Origin: Pyxicephalus adspersus
Lineage: Eukaryota; Chordata; Amphibia; Anura; Pyxicephalidae
NCBI RefSeq assembly: GCF_032062135.1
Contig: NC_092861.1
Coordinates: 143,854,886-143,918,885 of the forward strand
Direction of reading: 5' to 3'
DNA: 64,000 nt
Shown piece by piece: positions 38,102-50,391 of this stretch. Both the position numbers and the translations under genes were made by a program. The notes under the pieces are model-generated. The model saw nothing but the letters and a program-made list of their open reading frames with translations, was not told the DNA's origin and made no database searches. Each line of letters starts with the position of its first letter. Positions within the stretch are counted from its first letter, which is position 1.

Positions 38102-38281
38102 TTACAGATATATTACAGAACTAGCATGGAAAATGTGCAGTAACTTCTATACTTCTATACAGCTGTAATATAATCGCTCAATACCCAAGGAGAGTCGCGG
38201 CTTGTTATTAGATAGATATATAGAAAGATAGTAGATAGATACTGATAGGAGTTAAAGTAAACAGATAAAGGGATAGACAGA

Positions 38282-40073
38282 CAGGGAAGAAAAAAAGAAA
38301 TTCATGTAAACAGATAAATAGTAGTAATTAGGGAGATAGTTAAAAAGATATTATAGATTAAACATAAAATAAGAAATGGTATGTAAACATATAAACATCA
38401 CAATTTCACATAATAAAACCAAAATATAAGCAAAGAGTTAAGATCTAAACACAGTATATTGACACAGAAACAATGAGAAAATAGCAGAGGTTTCTCTTTG
38501 ATGATTTAGAATGAAGAAGTAGCTGTGCCCCAGCCAACCCAAGAAGTGAGCAGAATGCCAGGCAGACCAGGATAGTACATGTGCCCTCCCGCTATCTACA
38601 TGCCAATAATTCTGTCACTCTGCTGTCAGCTGGGCTTCTGCTATAAAACGTACATTGTCCTGGTATGATAAAGTCTAAAGAAATATCCCTGGGGAAACTC
38701 AACACATGCAGTTCTCAGTTCACCTATGTGCCAGTCCCTAAAGAGCACCGTTTGGCTATATCATGTTGATTGCACATTTTCCGCTCCACAATTCTACATT
38801 TTGCATTTCTCTCGGGGATAATTTAACTGCATGGCTGGGAGCAGAACAGTTTATCATTCTGTACAATGACAAGCTTTCAATGTTGATTCTTTTTTTCCTT
38901 TGATTGTTCATGCTTTGTTGCAGGGAATGTGTGAATATCTAGAAAACATTTTGGGTAGAAGGATGCCAGCTTATTCTTAGCAATGGCTACATTTGTGAAT
39001 GTAATGTAATTTATTATTGATTATAACATGTGGTTGTATTGCATTAACATTCCAGATGTTGGTGTTCCTGGTACAGTGCAGTGCACATCCTTTACCAGCT
39101 GTGGCCACTGTGTGCAAGTCAGAGATTCCGGAACTCCCCATTGTCCCGGTCCTGGACCACTGTTTATCAGCAACAATGAAAGGTGTAACTATCACGAGGG
39201 TTCCATTTGTATTCTTAGCTGATATTATTATTATAAATTATCTGAATCTACCATACAGATATAATTTAACATGCAGGACATATTCTGTGGCTGGTATTAC
39301 CATGATTTACTGTATGATTATTTGATAATAAGGAGTAATTTAAATAATTGTCCCCAATTTTGTAAAAAAATCATCGTAAGGATAAAAAACCCAGTATTTA
39401 TATTTTATTTAACTTAATGCGTTTTTGCAAGTTTTCACTAAAAGACTGAGCAAATTCACTGCATATTTCTCCAATGATTATTATTTTTTTTATCTCTCGC
39501 TGGCCTCCCTACTTGTCTCCTTTACCTTTAAAGGGTTTTAATTTGAATTTGGGAACCCTAATTTTAATAAATCTGATTTCCTTTCTCTAATGTAAGGCAT
39601 GTGACAACACTTGAGAAAAGAAAGAAGGATGATATCATCAGCATGCTACTCTATCATTATCAAATTGGCCAGTTGGGGGATTGTTTCTAATCAGTTTGTA
39701 TTTGATCACAATTATTTATTAAATGTACAAAAATCTATATAATTGGATAGGCAAATAAATAAATTAAGTAAAACCATATTTTAATAACAGTGCAAGTACT
39801 GAAAAATGTGTGGTGATTCTGAAAAGTCTTATGAAAAAAAACAAAATAAAATCCATCAACTCCATAACTTTTTTTTGTATAGGCTGACAACACTGTCCAC
39901 TGAAATCCAAGCCAGCATTGTCAGCCCCTCTGGATTACAAAATTCCAATTTCACCAATCCCTACTCTTCTTAATATCTCTCTCATGATTTATTTCACAGT
40001 ATAACAATGCTGCTGGTACAACTCCCAAAAGGTAACTTGCACATTGCATGAAGGGCAAAGGCACCAGGAGGAT
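38282..40073. other. Upstream flank, nothing recognised
   Basis: AT-rich sequence. A unique, less AT-rich stretch is at about 38500-39200. No gene was recognised. Confidence 0.35.
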
Positions 40074-40483
40074 NNNNNNNNNNNNNNNNNNNNNNNNNNN
40101 NNNNNNNNNNNNNNNNNNNNNNNNNNNNNNNNNNNNNNNNNNNNNNNNNNNNNNNNNNNNNNNNNNNNNNNNNNNNNNNNNNNNNNNNNNNNNNNNNNNN
40201 NNNNNNNNNNNNNNNNNNNNNNNNNNNNNNNNNNNNNNNNNNNNNNNNNNNNNNNNNNNNNNNNNNNNNNNNNNNNNNNNNNNNNNNNNNNNNNNNNNNN
40301 NNNNNNNNNNNNNNNNNNNNNNNNNNNNNNNNNNNNNNNNNNNNNNNNNNNNNNNNNNNNNNNNNNNNNNNNNNNNNNNNNNNNNNNNNNNNNNNNNNNN
40401 NNNNNNNNNNNNNNNNNNNNNNNNNNNNNNNNNNNNNNNNNNNNNNNNNNNNNNNNNNNNNNNNNNNNNNNNNNNNNNNNNNN
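40074..40483. other. Assembly gap (410 N)
   Basis: A run of 410 N that ends directly in a 42-bp minisatellite, so the gap probably reflects an unresolved tandem array. Confidence 1.
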
Positions 40484-40690
40484 CTCTTGGGAAATGTAAT
40501 TCTGGGTGGTGTGCTTGGGAGATGGCTCTTGGGAAATTTATTTCTGGGTGGTGTGCTAGGAAGATGGCTCTTTAGAAATGTAATTCTGGGTGGTGTGCTT
40601 GGGAGATCCCCCTTGGGAGATGTAATTCTGGGTGGTGTGCTTGGGAGATGTCTCTTGGGAGATGTAGTCCAAGGTAGTATGCTTAGTAGA
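40484..40690 (+). repeat. Minisatellite with 42-bp unit
   Basis: About five copies of ggctcttgggaaatgtaattctgggtggtgtgcttgggagat. As 42 is a multiple of three, all copies share an open frame (ILGGVLGRWLLGNV-like 14-residue repeat). This makes it look coding, but it is just a tandem array cut by the gap. A stray unit recurs at about 40825-40870. Confidence 0.9.
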
Positions 40691-40945
40691 AAATAAGGTA
40701 GGTCACTGTACTGATCCCGCCTCCCAGGAGCTGCACCTATCAGAATTTTCCAGTCCTAGTGATAATATGGATTATTGATTTGTTATGGCTCTCATAAGCT
40801 ATCATTCATACTGAATGCAAGGAAAAGGCACTTGGGAGCTGTTATTGTGGGTGGTGTGCTTAGCAGGAACTACTGTAGGTCACTTTACTAATCCCTCATC
40901 CCAGGAGCTGCACCTATAGGAATTTAACAATCCTGGTGATGACAT
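40662..40945 (+). repeat. Duplicated segment next to minisatellite
   Basis: ggtaggtcactgtactgatcccgcctcccaggagctgcacctatcag... (from about 40698) recurs diverged as tgtaggtcactttactaatccctcatcccaggagctgcacctatagg... (from about 40876). Each copy follows a minisatellite unit, so unit plus tail were duplicated together (period about 180 bp). Confidence 0.75.
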
Positions 40946-40970
40946 CACAGTTATAAAAGCTTTTTCTTGC

Positions 40971-41190
40971 TAATTTATTAAAGCTCTCAAAGACAAGCGA
41001 TTATAGACTATCATGGGAGAATCTTGATGATCCAGCAAATCTTGAATTATTCTGGTCTGGGACTGAAAATATTTGCAATCTAATACCAAATGATTCTTAA
41101 GAAATTCATTCTAGGTTTGCTGGATCACCCAGGTTCTCCCATGATAATCTATCTTCTCCAGTGTTGGAGAGCCTTATTAAATCAGGCCCA
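40971..41190. mobile_element. Foldback MITE family 1, copy A
   Basis: The ends are inverted copies of each other (taatttattaaagctctc... / ...ggagagccttattaaatcaggccca). Internal arms also pair: tatagactatcatgggagaat against ttctcccatgataatctat, and gatccagcaaatcttgaat against aggtttgctggatc. The same family recurs at 42839, 45998, 56233 and 62173. No coding capacity. Confidence 0.8.
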
Positions 41191-42278
41191 GTAACAGGAA
41201 GGTACAGGGACACATTTGAATCATGTCTATGTATCTACTTTAAGTTGCACTCCTTCTTTCAATCTCAGTTGGTCATATTAGCAATGTAATGCTGGTTGAT
41301 GATGGTTGAAATGACCTGAAATTTGCTACATGTACGGTAACAAACTATCCAAGAATAACAACTCCCAGCATCTCCTCCCATCCATAAGCCCTGCAGCAGT
41401 CCTTCCTAGACAATGCCCCGTGTTGTTTCTCCAAACACACTTTATGCGTGTGACACGCTGCCACTGCTACCTATTAAGGGGATAAAGCACCTCTCCAACA
41501 CGCTAACAAATAAACTAACAAGTGAGAACAAGCACCTCTAGAGAGCAATCGAGTCAAATAGAAAGTGAAATTATCTCTGTGGGAAACATAAAAATTCTTT
41601 TTAATAGGCAACATCAACAAGAAATATTTGATATTCTAATCCACCCTATTAACAAAGCCGTGGTTATAAATAGCTGAGTGTGCTGATTCTTCCTCTTTTA
41701 CATAATACGTTTTGGAGCATTTAGGGGACGCTTTGCGGTTATTGGCATTGGCACAAAACACACACGTACGCAATTAATTACGTTCTAATTAGTCCGTAGA
41801 TCTTGGTGACAAATACTGAAGATGGCTCTTGTCATTTGTGGAATAGTTTTGCATGTGATGGTATCTTACGTGCTAGTAGAGATTCCTCGTCCAAAGGATT
41901 TTATTACAAAGATACCAGAGATCAATTTGTAAAGTGGGGACAATTTTGGCCATCCATACAATGGTACCTGGTGCTTCTACAGCTGGACTGATGGGAGCCC
42001 AATTTGTTGCTATTGGCCACACGTGAAAAGAACGGGCATTGAGCACAAGTGACAAATGGCCATACTGTATGAAGGGCAATGGATGTGTCGTTTGGCCAAC
42101 AACATCTTCCATATATGTGATCCAAAACATGTGATATCCAAAATTAGTGCATTTAGAAAGATGACAATAAAAATAAATTTTGGGATAAGCAAACAATGTC
42201 TGAGCATAAAGCTGGCATTATGCATTTCTTCCAGATCCGTGCAGGAATCTAGCATGCAACTTTGTGCAGGAACTTCCA
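41191..42278. other. Upstream flank, nothing certain
   Basis: Unique-looking sequence. An acaactcccagcatctcctcc motif near 41358 resembles fragments of dispersed vertebrate repeats. No gene. Confidence 0.35.
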
Positions 42279-42395
42279 GTAATAAAGACCAATCCCCTGC
42301 TGCTCTCCTTAATTGTGCGGGGTGACTGGTCCTGCATCCACCCTCTTGTAGTTTTTTGTTTCCTGTCTGCTGGGTCCCCCCCATAGATCTGATAA
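42279..42395 (+). repeat. Dispersed repeat family 3, copy A
   Basis: gtaataaagaccaatcccctgctgctc...gcggggtgactggtcctgcatccaccctcttgtagttttttgtt...cccatagatctg aligns with 50162-50262. Unknown family; contains an imperfect inverted pair, accaatcccc / ggggtgactggt. Confidence 0.65.
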
Positions 42396-42838
42396 TAGTT
42401 TCTATTTTTTTTTAGCATTTAGAGGCTGGCCGATGGTACAATTGAGGAGCATGTGGAAGCGTTGGTCCTTGGCAGCTGCCTCTCATTCATGGTGGATGAG
42501 TTTTACCAGATACTCTGTTCTTGGAGGTGTTGCTAGGCACACCAAGGAAAATTATTGATGGAGCTTAACAATTTTTTAATTATTTTTTTTTTTTAAATAA
42601 AATATTTCCATACCATTATTTCTATTGTCACTTGTACAATTTTGAGTTGCCTATCACGTGCTGCCCCAGGAAAAACAGTCACCAATACAAATAAAAAGTG
42701 TGAATCCATGATGGGTTTGTTATGTCTTACGTCCTCACGTTATTTGAGTTCAAATTGACCAACATACTGAAATTTTGCCTCTTCTATACCATTTTATACG
42801 ACAAATTTTTGTTCTTCAGTCTTTGTGGGTGATACATT

Positions 42839-43014
42839 GGACCTGATTTATTAAAGCCCTTCAAGGCTGGAGAAGATACACTTACATCGGTGAACCTAGG
42901 TTTTCAAGGTTTTCAATCCCGGACCACATCTTTTCCAGGTTTGCTGGATCCCCCAGGTTTGCTGATGGAAGTATATCTTCTCTAGACTTGGAGAGCTTTA
43001 ATAAATCAGGCCCA
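42839..43014. mobile_element. Foldback MITE family 1, copy B
   Basis: Starts ggacctgatttattaaagc and ends gagctttaataaatcaggccca, with gctggagaagatacac / gtatatcttctctag inner arms. Shorter than the other copies because the left inner arm is partly deleted. Confidence 0.8.
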
Positions 43015-44452
43015 GTGTGTTGCTGCACCATAACAGTCTTCAAGAAGCAGAGTCACCTTCCATGAAAGAAGTTCCTTAGAATCTGGCAGGAGTTGAGTAC
43101 ATAAAACATGGTTACATGGTAAAAGTATAAGGAAAGTAAGCAATTACATTTCAGAAGCCTGGAATGTGAATTCTTCATGCTCATGAAAAGCTCAGTTTCT
43201 CTTTGACCCTTCCAGAGGTGTTGGATAGCCAGTCTCCTGCTGGCCAATGTCATTCCTACCACCAGCTGATACGTCACTACTGTGTTTGGTGGTGATGTAG
43301 CAGCCAGCAGGAGAAACCAAAGTTCCCAGCAGGGGATGTGCTTTTCAACACACCAGGGACTTTCAGAAAGCTGAGTGAAGTTTTGAAACACACCGTCTGC
43401 CGGAAAGGTAAGTATAGAACTTCTTCTGTTACAGACAGGCTTTGTTTTATATTTTTGTTCCATGAAGAGGGTCACGTTAATGGACTTACATCATGCATAA
43501 TATTTCCTACATGGCATTAGCAGAATACTATTTTACTCGTAGCCTGAAATTGATATTTATTTGTGTTTGTTGGTGTACATAGATGGCACTGACAATGGAC
43601 CAGCTTCTATACCCATGAGAGTATTTGCTGTCACTTGGTATTCTTTTGGAGAATATTATTCTTTAGAAAAAAAATGTATATCATATTGACAGACAGCGGT
43701 ATATAGAAAGTACAGGGAAATAACCACAAAGTAGATTTTTTACCAGTTAATAAATACCATTTTCTACTGTACCGTACTTTGATCTAAGTAATTCAGGATC
43801 TTGAGAACCAGGTCAAATTTCCTGCTTCTGTTTGGAAAAAAATTCCCTTGTAATAAAGAATTTCATGGCTGTTGTTCTCATTTTACTGGGGCTTAGCTAG
43901 AATTTGATTATAGTTTGTACCCCCTTATAAAAGATAACGTAAAGGGTTATGCTTTGGTGGGGTTTAGATGCGTGTCATTCACACTGTAATTCATTTATTC
44001 ATATATGATGAATTGTTTCACCTTCAACTACTTGTTGTCAGTGCTGCAGAGTTTTTTTTTGCTCAGGCACTTGGTTACCCAAATAAATTTAATGGAATTT
44101 GCTGACACTGATTTGATCGGCAGGAAATATCCCCTATGGGCAGATCTGGGGACCTGGTTTGCATGATTCACATGGAAAGCAGCTCAGGCTTGGAAGAGGA
44201 CTACATTACACTTGGCATGTTTGACATGTCACATAGCACCAATGCTAGACCACTCATACAGCTCTTGCAATGCACTCCTTTTATTGCAGTCCTTTGTAAC
44301 CTTTTTTACTGACGAGTGACAAGTGTTACTTGAGTTTGAGACATCACATCCAAGATGGTAGCAACCAGTAGCAGTTTTAAGGCTTTGAATGTCTACAAAA
44401 AGGAAAGTTTTTACAAAAAAATGACATAGCTATAATATCTACAGGGGTAATC
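43015..44452. other. Upstream flank, nothing recognised
   Basis: Sequence of mixed composition. The short inverted words ccagtctcctgctggcc (43230) and agccagcaggagaaacc (43302) hint at an old foldback element, but its limits are unclear. Confidence 0.35.
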
Positions 44453-44455
44453 TTA

Positions 44456-44762
44456 AACTGGGTGCACACATGCAATAATTGTCATTGGAAAGAATCTTTC
44501 ACGATCCTTTCCAACGACTAAGGACTGCATCATGCATGAACGAGTGCTGTACATACAGCGCCATTCTGCTCTATAGAGAGGGGTGGAGGAGAACGATGGA
44601 GTGGCACCCCACGGCGTGCTCTCCCTCTTAACTTCCATTACGATCGATCGTCCTTCATCTGTGGATCCGCCACGGCAGTCGTTCAGACGATGGACGACGG
44701 GTGCTGTACACACGCCAGATTCTCATCCGATATCGGAGAGCATTGCAAGTGTGTACGTAGCC
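44456..44762. mobile_element. MITE family 2 (GTACACAC ends), copy A
   Basis: The left end aactgggtgcacacatgcaataattgtcattgga and the right end gcaagtgtgtacgtagcc are inverted relatives. TTA flanks both sides (44453-44455 and 44763-44765), fitting a 3-bp target duplication of PIF/Harbinger type. The interior (gaacgagtgctgtacatacagcgccattctg...) is shared closely with 61249-61597. Confidence 0.8.
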
Positions 44763-45668
44763 TTAGGAAGAGATTGTTGCTGAAATAAATGGTCTGATAA
44801 CAGGATCTTCCAGGGTGACTATTGACAAGGATTTTGAGCCTTTTACTGGTATTTTGCAGAATGCTAAAAGGGAACCATTTAACATGTCTGCCTTACAAAA
44901 ACAATCCTGTAACCTGAATAATAAACCCTCGACTCCTTTAAACAAGTAAGGTATAACGAGAAAACCCCTAATAGTTTGTGTATATGACAACCATGTAGAA
45001 ACAAAGGCTTTCGAAATATTTCTTCCCCATAAAGGACACATTGTGATGAGGGATCTCTGGGTAACTGTCACTTCGCTGTCTATCACAGCCTCCAGTCCCA
45101 GACGCCTCCAAAGTCTAGAAGAAAAATACAATGTCTTTCCATCCAAAGATAAGTTAACTGGGGGAATTTGCTTGCCCTGTTTAATTAATATTGGATTATT
45201 TCACTTTCATTTTGTGAAGCTAATAATCTGACTGGTAGAATGTCAGGAAAAATTAAATCAGAAACCCATGTATTACCAAAGGGAAAACTTACCGAGCCAG
45301 TGAAATATTCCCAGTAGAAATCACTGACAATCCTATACATATTTACACGGGTAAAATGATGCATTTTTCCTTTTTTAATATTATTATTTTCTTCTAAAGC
45401 CCAGAGAACGCAGGCTGATAAAAATTGTTGTGTCTGGAAGATGATAACTTGTGTGTGTATATACGTACGGTAGAAGGGAAACAAAAGTATTGGATATTGA
45501 CGATAGTCAAGGCAAGATCTCAAATCAGCTATGAGATTATTTATACCTGCAAGTAGCAAACCATTAAACCGAACTCCAGGCACACAGCTAAATACGTTTG
45601 AAATACATACAGACATTCCTACATGACAAAGGGATTTTTTTTTTATATCTGGTCCTGAGATTTACACT

Positions 45669-45944
45669 CTAGTGCTGAGTATCTCAACCTATTTAACATG
45701 GGGGGACCATTAAATAACGTTCAGGTCTTCAGGGAACCCCTGCTGTAATTCCTATTACCACAACTTGAGTATATTTGTGTGGCAGTCAGGAAGAATATCT
45801 TTTTTGCTGGCCATTGAGAAGAATGTCACCCTTATAGCCAAAACAGTCATTGGCGTCACCTAAACTGACCTGAGAGTCACAAATTGCTAATTGCTTTATG
45901 AACCCCCAGCAACCTCTGGAGAAACCCCAGTTGAGAAACACTAG
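45669..45944 (-). mobile_element. Non-autonomous hAT-like element (copy 2)
   Basis: Inverted relative to 17518-17898. On the minus strand it reads ctagtgtttctcaactgg then ttgctgggggttc, ggtcagtttaggtgacgcc and tggctataagggtgacattcttc, which match copy 1 in order, and it ends with ggttgagatactcagcactag. Eight-base flanks agree at only about 5 positions, so the target duplication is decayed. No ORF. Confidence 0.8.
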
Positions 45945-45997
45945 TCTAACCTATGCCTACAGTAGCACATTAATAGGGATCTATTTATAAAGCATTA

Positions 45998-46209
45998 GCC
46001 CTGATTTATTGAAGTTTTCCAAGGCTGGAGAGGATACATTTTCATCAGTGAAGCTGAGCGATGCAGCAAACCTGGATTGGATCAAGTCCAGGAGCTAGAA
46101 AATAGCAAATTACTTTAAAGAAATCCATTTCAGATTTGCTGGATCACCAAGCTTTACTGATGAAAGTGTATCCTCTCCAGGCTTGGATAGCTTTAATTAA
46201 TCAGGCCCA
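45998..46209. mobile_element. Foldback MITE family 1, copy C
   Basis: Runs from gccctgatttattgaag to ctttaattaatcaggccca, with inner arms aggctggagaggatacattttcatcagtgaagct and agctttactgatgaaagtgtatcctctccaggct pairing over more than 30 bases with few mismatches. It is the best preserved hairpin of the family here. Confidence 0.85.
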
Positions 46210-47087
46210 CTGATTCCAACATTCTTCAAACTTTCTCTGGTGGCACCTCCTCCAGATCTATGTTTTTCAATGGCAGTAATTGGTTATCCACCCTGGAATG
46301 GTTGATGAATTCCAGATTCACAGCTTCAAACATAGACAACCTTTAGCTTTGCAATCAGCTCATGCCTCCCATTGATTAGAGAGTGCTGATTCAGCGGGAG
46401 GCATGCAAAACCTTTGCAGAGAGACCACTGCTTTCAGACATAGAGCAATGATCCCACTGTGCAACTACTAAGAGTACACAGGCGTATCTACTTGGTGGTG
46501 GATGCTATTAAAAAAAAATGCAAGAATATTCACACCTTTATTTTTTATGCACCTCAAACTGAACTGAAGGTTGATTTGTGTTAGAATTGTGCACAATGTG
46601 ACAAAGCAATATTATTATCAAGATTATTAATTAAAATATTTTATTTTGCAGAATCCTTATTAGACAATACTAAGAGCAAGTTTACAAATTCTTTCCACTA
46701 AATTATTTTAAATGAATATCAAGTTTGCAATTGTTCACAATCTCTGTTATTTCACCCCTTTAGAAGGACCCATATCAAAGCGGTGTTAGATCCTTAAATT
46801 ATATCTCCAGTTAATAACTGTGTGAGACCCTATTTAACCCCTATGCTGCCAGGGGGCTGCAAAGCTTACAGGCAGCCACAGGATACAAAAAGACAAGACG
46901 TCAGGTCCGTCGTTAGAATTACTGTGCCACATCCAGCACCTGCCAAGAGGATCTAAAAATAGGAAAAAAGAAAAGAAAGGAACGTGCAAATATTTCCCAT
47001 GTGGAAACACCAATAATCTTCACTATGGGTAGAGAGGAATTGCTTGTTAAACTGCCTAAGGATATCATGGCTTGAAGCCACAGCAAG
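46210..47087. other. Upstream flank, nothing recognised
   Basis: AT-rich unique-looking sequence; no gene. Confidence 0.4.
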
Positions 47088-47115
47088 AAGAGAGAGCGAG
47101 AGAGAGAGAGAGCGA

Positions 47116-47159
<44 letters not shown>
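47088..47159 (+). repeat. (GA)n microsatellite
   Basis: About 70 bp of GA repeats with a few GC and GGG interruptions. Confidence 0.95.
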
Positions 47160-48083
47160 ATGCTATATCACTGTCATTACAATGAAGCAAAGTGTATAGG
47201 GAATGTTTATAACAGGGCAATCTTATCTCTTACATATGTAAAGTAAATAAAGGTGTACTTAGGATTAAGGAGCTCAGCTACTTTAACCTTCTCTTTTATC
47301 ATCCTTCTAAGTCATGCTCTTCTTATTGCTGTATCTGTTAACCTATTATTGCCCATGTTATTGGGAGAAAAAGCCATGGATGTGGCTTGGTGTCATGTGT
47401 TTCCTGCAGACGCATGCTGGCCCCATTTTATAGAGATTGTATGAATGGGTTTAGATTTTGTTCCAGGACTAATTCATTACCCCTCCAGGCCAGAAATAAG
47501 TAGTACTAGAACATTTGGTTCATCCTCCTCTTGCCATGTGCCCTCTCCTTCCTCATCCCCGTTACTTTTGGTCATTCATCCTTTTTCTATCTTCTTTCCA
47601 ATCTGGTCACTCTTCCCTCTGCCCCTTCTTCTACAATCTTGCTCCTGTTTTTCCCCCTCTTCTCTCTGTCCATTCCTCCTTTCTACCTTATCTGGTTTCT
47701 GCCCTTCTCTGCTTTTCACATGGCCACTCTTATTTTTGCTACTTCTTCCATCACTATATCTTCTCGCCTTTTACTAAATAAGTGCCACCCAAAAAACCGT
47801 GCCATGATTCACTAGGATTTGCCTGAATTATTGAATGCTCCTTATGGTCACACTAAAAATATTCATTTGACATATATACCAGCGGACAACACCATTTATA
47901 TGAAGAAATGTGATTGGCCATACTGGAATATCCGGCCAATCCCTACATTTTCAATATGGAAGGGGGATGGTTTTTTCTTGCCATTTAAATTTTTATGCAC
48001 ACTCATATGATACAGATCTGCACAAGTCTTCAATGGAAATCTCCTGTAATGGAAATTTAGATGCACAGTAGACTGACATACAG
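47160..48083. other. Upstream flank with pyrimidine-rich patch
   Basis: Position 47515-47775 is C/T-rich on the plus strand and gives overlapping spurious ORFs in three frames. No gene was recognised. Confidence 0.4.
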
Positions 48084-48086
48084 TAA

Positions 48087-48499
48087 AGCTACATACACAC
48101 TTGCAATAATTATCATTAGAAAACGAACGACTAACGATTATGCACGATTATTTTGAACGATCGTATTGTGCACAATTCTGTACATGTTGTAACAATACGA
48201 TCGTTCAAATATAATCCACCAATAGTGTACACACTCTAGATACGATTGTTTGAACGATGCAGGAAGTGACATTTAAAGGAGAAAGTGTACTGCAGAAACA
48301 TCCACAATCACTGAACGACCGAACACACAATAGATAGTGATAGATCGTCGCCCAATCAGATCCGCCGGGACGGTCATTCGTGTTCAGCGACACTCCTCGT
48401 TTGTCGGCGTCGTCGTGCACTTTTTTTGTTAACGGTTATGGGACGATGGGTCATAAGTTGTTCATTTCCAACGATAATTATTGCAAGTATGTACGGAGC
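48087..48499. mobile_element. MITE family 2, copy B, with divergent interior
   Basis: The ends agctacatacacacttgcaataattatcatt and aacgataattattgcaagtatgtacggagc are inverted repeats of about 30 bp shared with the other two copies. The flanks TAA (48084-48086) and TTA (48500-48502) fit a decayed TTA duplication. The interior differs from copies A and C and holds an 18-bp perfect hairpin (48152-48169 / 48192-48209). Confidence 0.8.
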
Positions 48500-48502
48500 T
48501 TA

Positions 48503-50049
48503 GGTGTTGATGCTAATGTAACCACTTGTTTGGCTGCCAATCAGAGCCTAAGACAGGGTTTTGGTCAAAGCTATGGCTAAAGTTAAGGTTTGGGCTAGCA
48601 GCACTATTAGATTTTAGATGATCTGCTTCTGATCACTGAGCAACAAACAATGTCATCCATCTCTTCTCATAGCAACTAATGATTAGTGTTCAGCAATATT
48701 GTTTCTTTTTTTTTTTTTTGACTACTGTCACCACTTCCAACTACCATTAGTCTGGACTCAAAACCTTTCCCCAGATTCTCTATACAGATTTTTAAAAGCA
48801 GACAGGAATTATCTAATATCTAAAAAAATGAATAATTATCTAATATCTGCAAGAAACATAGGTACCAAATGAGGGATAAAGTTATGGCTCTGTTCAGGTC
48901 AGGATTGTTGTAAAGAAACAAAACAGTGAATTATTCACTTGAATGTCTCTAAAAATGTTAAAGATATTAACATGTAAATAGAGGAGGTGAAATTGCTTTG
49001 GGCACTAAGCAGTAAGACGTATATATGGTGCTTAATGGGTTAAACCGACAGACCACTATTTGATCCACGGGGATGCCTGAATAATGTAACCCCCAGAGCT
49101 TCAAAATCCTTCACATGTGCCAGAGATGCAGGTTATGTTTAGCCTCCAGCTCTGTCTATGGCAAACGAAGGATGATGGTGACATATCAACACGGAGCAAA
49201 ATAATCTATTAGGACATGGAGAGAATAGCAACCAGGATCTATGGGGGTGTTGGGAATACGTTCACCGACTGCCTACTAAGCAACCTGGGAGGTGTGGGTA
49301 TGCACACACATATTCAATGAGAGATAAAATATCATTTGAATTAAATGCTTAAAATAGCCTCAGTTTATCTTTTTGTCTGCTTAATCCTGTTACGTTGGAA
49401 CGAGCTGTATCAGTCCAGACATTACAAACAACAAACTTGGCCCAATGTATTTCTTCAGGACAAAGGTAGTCATATGCTATACAACTGATCTGTATAATCT
49501 CTATACAGACTCCTTTAAATCAAATTATAGAGCAGAAGACCTACCTAAACTATCCTTACTATCTGATTATGGCATGGCAGGCTCTTCTGCTACACAGTTG
49601 TTGATGGAACAAGCTATAGAGCAATTGTGCTATCTGCAAAGCGTATGCCAAGTGTTGGAGATAAAGCCCCACCAAAATGTCCTGGGACACTGCCTAGGTA
49701 CATATCTCCCCAGTGTCCTGCCAGGTGACACCCATGTACCCAAACCACGTAAGCAAGCACCTTGTGATTTATAGAAGAATTGGTTCCATGCAAGGTGCTT
49801 CAAGCTTGCCATGCTTATAAAGATGGTAAGCCCACTGACCTTGTTTCCAATGCCCATTTGTGCACCATTGGTCACTATACACAACTGAGTGGTACTGAAA
49901 AACCATAAACGTTGGCTGAAAATTTAGCTTACCCTTAGTGCTGGTATAAGGTGTGCTAAACAGCAGATGCTGATCATCTATGTAAAATCAATAAAGTGTG
50001 TCATATAAAATTTCAAATGGAGTTCAGTTATAGACAATGTGATTATTTA
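48503..50049. other. Upstream flank, nothing recognised
   Basis: Unique-looking sequence. An ORF at 49445-49774 (plus) has no recognisable domain, and I treat it as chance. Confidence 0.4.
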
Positions 50050-50105
50050 AAATTTATTTGTATGGAGCCATTACGTGTTGTGGCACTTTACAAAGTAATA
50101 GATAT
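50050..50105 (+). repeat. Short dispersed repeat fragment
   Basis: aatttatttgtatggagccattacgtgttgtggcactttacaaagta resembles the 'GCGCCA...GTAGCGCTTTACAAAG' fragments that are dispersed in frog and fish genomes. The attribution is from memory. Confidence 0.5.
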
Positions 50106-50161
50106 GTAACACTCAAACACTGGGGTTATATGAGATGACCCCCAAGATAAGTTATATTTTG

Positions 50162-50262
50162 GTAATAAAGACCAGTCATGGTTGTTATCTCTACTTGTGA
50201 GGGGGATTGGTCTTGTATCGGCCCCCTGTTGTTTTCTGTTGGTTACCTCCCATAGCTCTGCT
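50162..50262 (+). repeat. Dispersed repeat family 3, copy B
   Basis: gtaataaagaccagtc...gtgagggggattggtcttgtatcggccccctgttgttttctgttggttacctcccatagctctg aligns with 42279-42395. Both copies keep the aataaagacca start and the ccatag(a/c)tctg end. Confidence 0.65.
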
Positions 50263-50325
50263 CACTGCAACGGCTATGTGCACCACGGTTTGATGTCATC
50301 TCTACATTTAGGAATATGTTTATTT

Positions 50326-50391
50326 GCCTAGTGGTTGAACTTGATGGACTTACGTCTTTTTTCAACCTAACCTACTATGTAACTATGTAAC
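50326..50391 (+). repeat. Dispersed frog repeat fragment (GTTGAACTTGATGGACTT type)
   Basis: tggttgaacttgatggacttacgtcttttttcaacctaacctactatgtaactatgtaac is a word string I recognise from many copies in anuran genomes. Family assignment is not possible here. Confidence 0.6.

Noticed and set aside
40487..40696. ORF with 14-residue Gly/Leu repeats next to the gap
   Set aside because: The 42-bp minisatellite unit is divisible by three, so the frame stays open by arithmetic; it also starts within an assembly gap artefact.
43053..43475. 140-residue minus-strand ORF
   Set aside because: No domain; partly covers short inverted words that look like an old repeat.
44453..44713. Minus-strand ORF 86 aa and the similar ORF at 61311-61583
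   Set aside because: Both fall inside copies of the same MITE; the shared protein-like string comes from the repeat.
45185..45616. 143-residue minus-strand ORF
   Set aside because: No recognisable motif, no signal of an exon, composition as the surroundings.
49445..49774. 109-residue plus-strand ORF
   Set aside because: No family recognised and no splice or start support; treated as chance.
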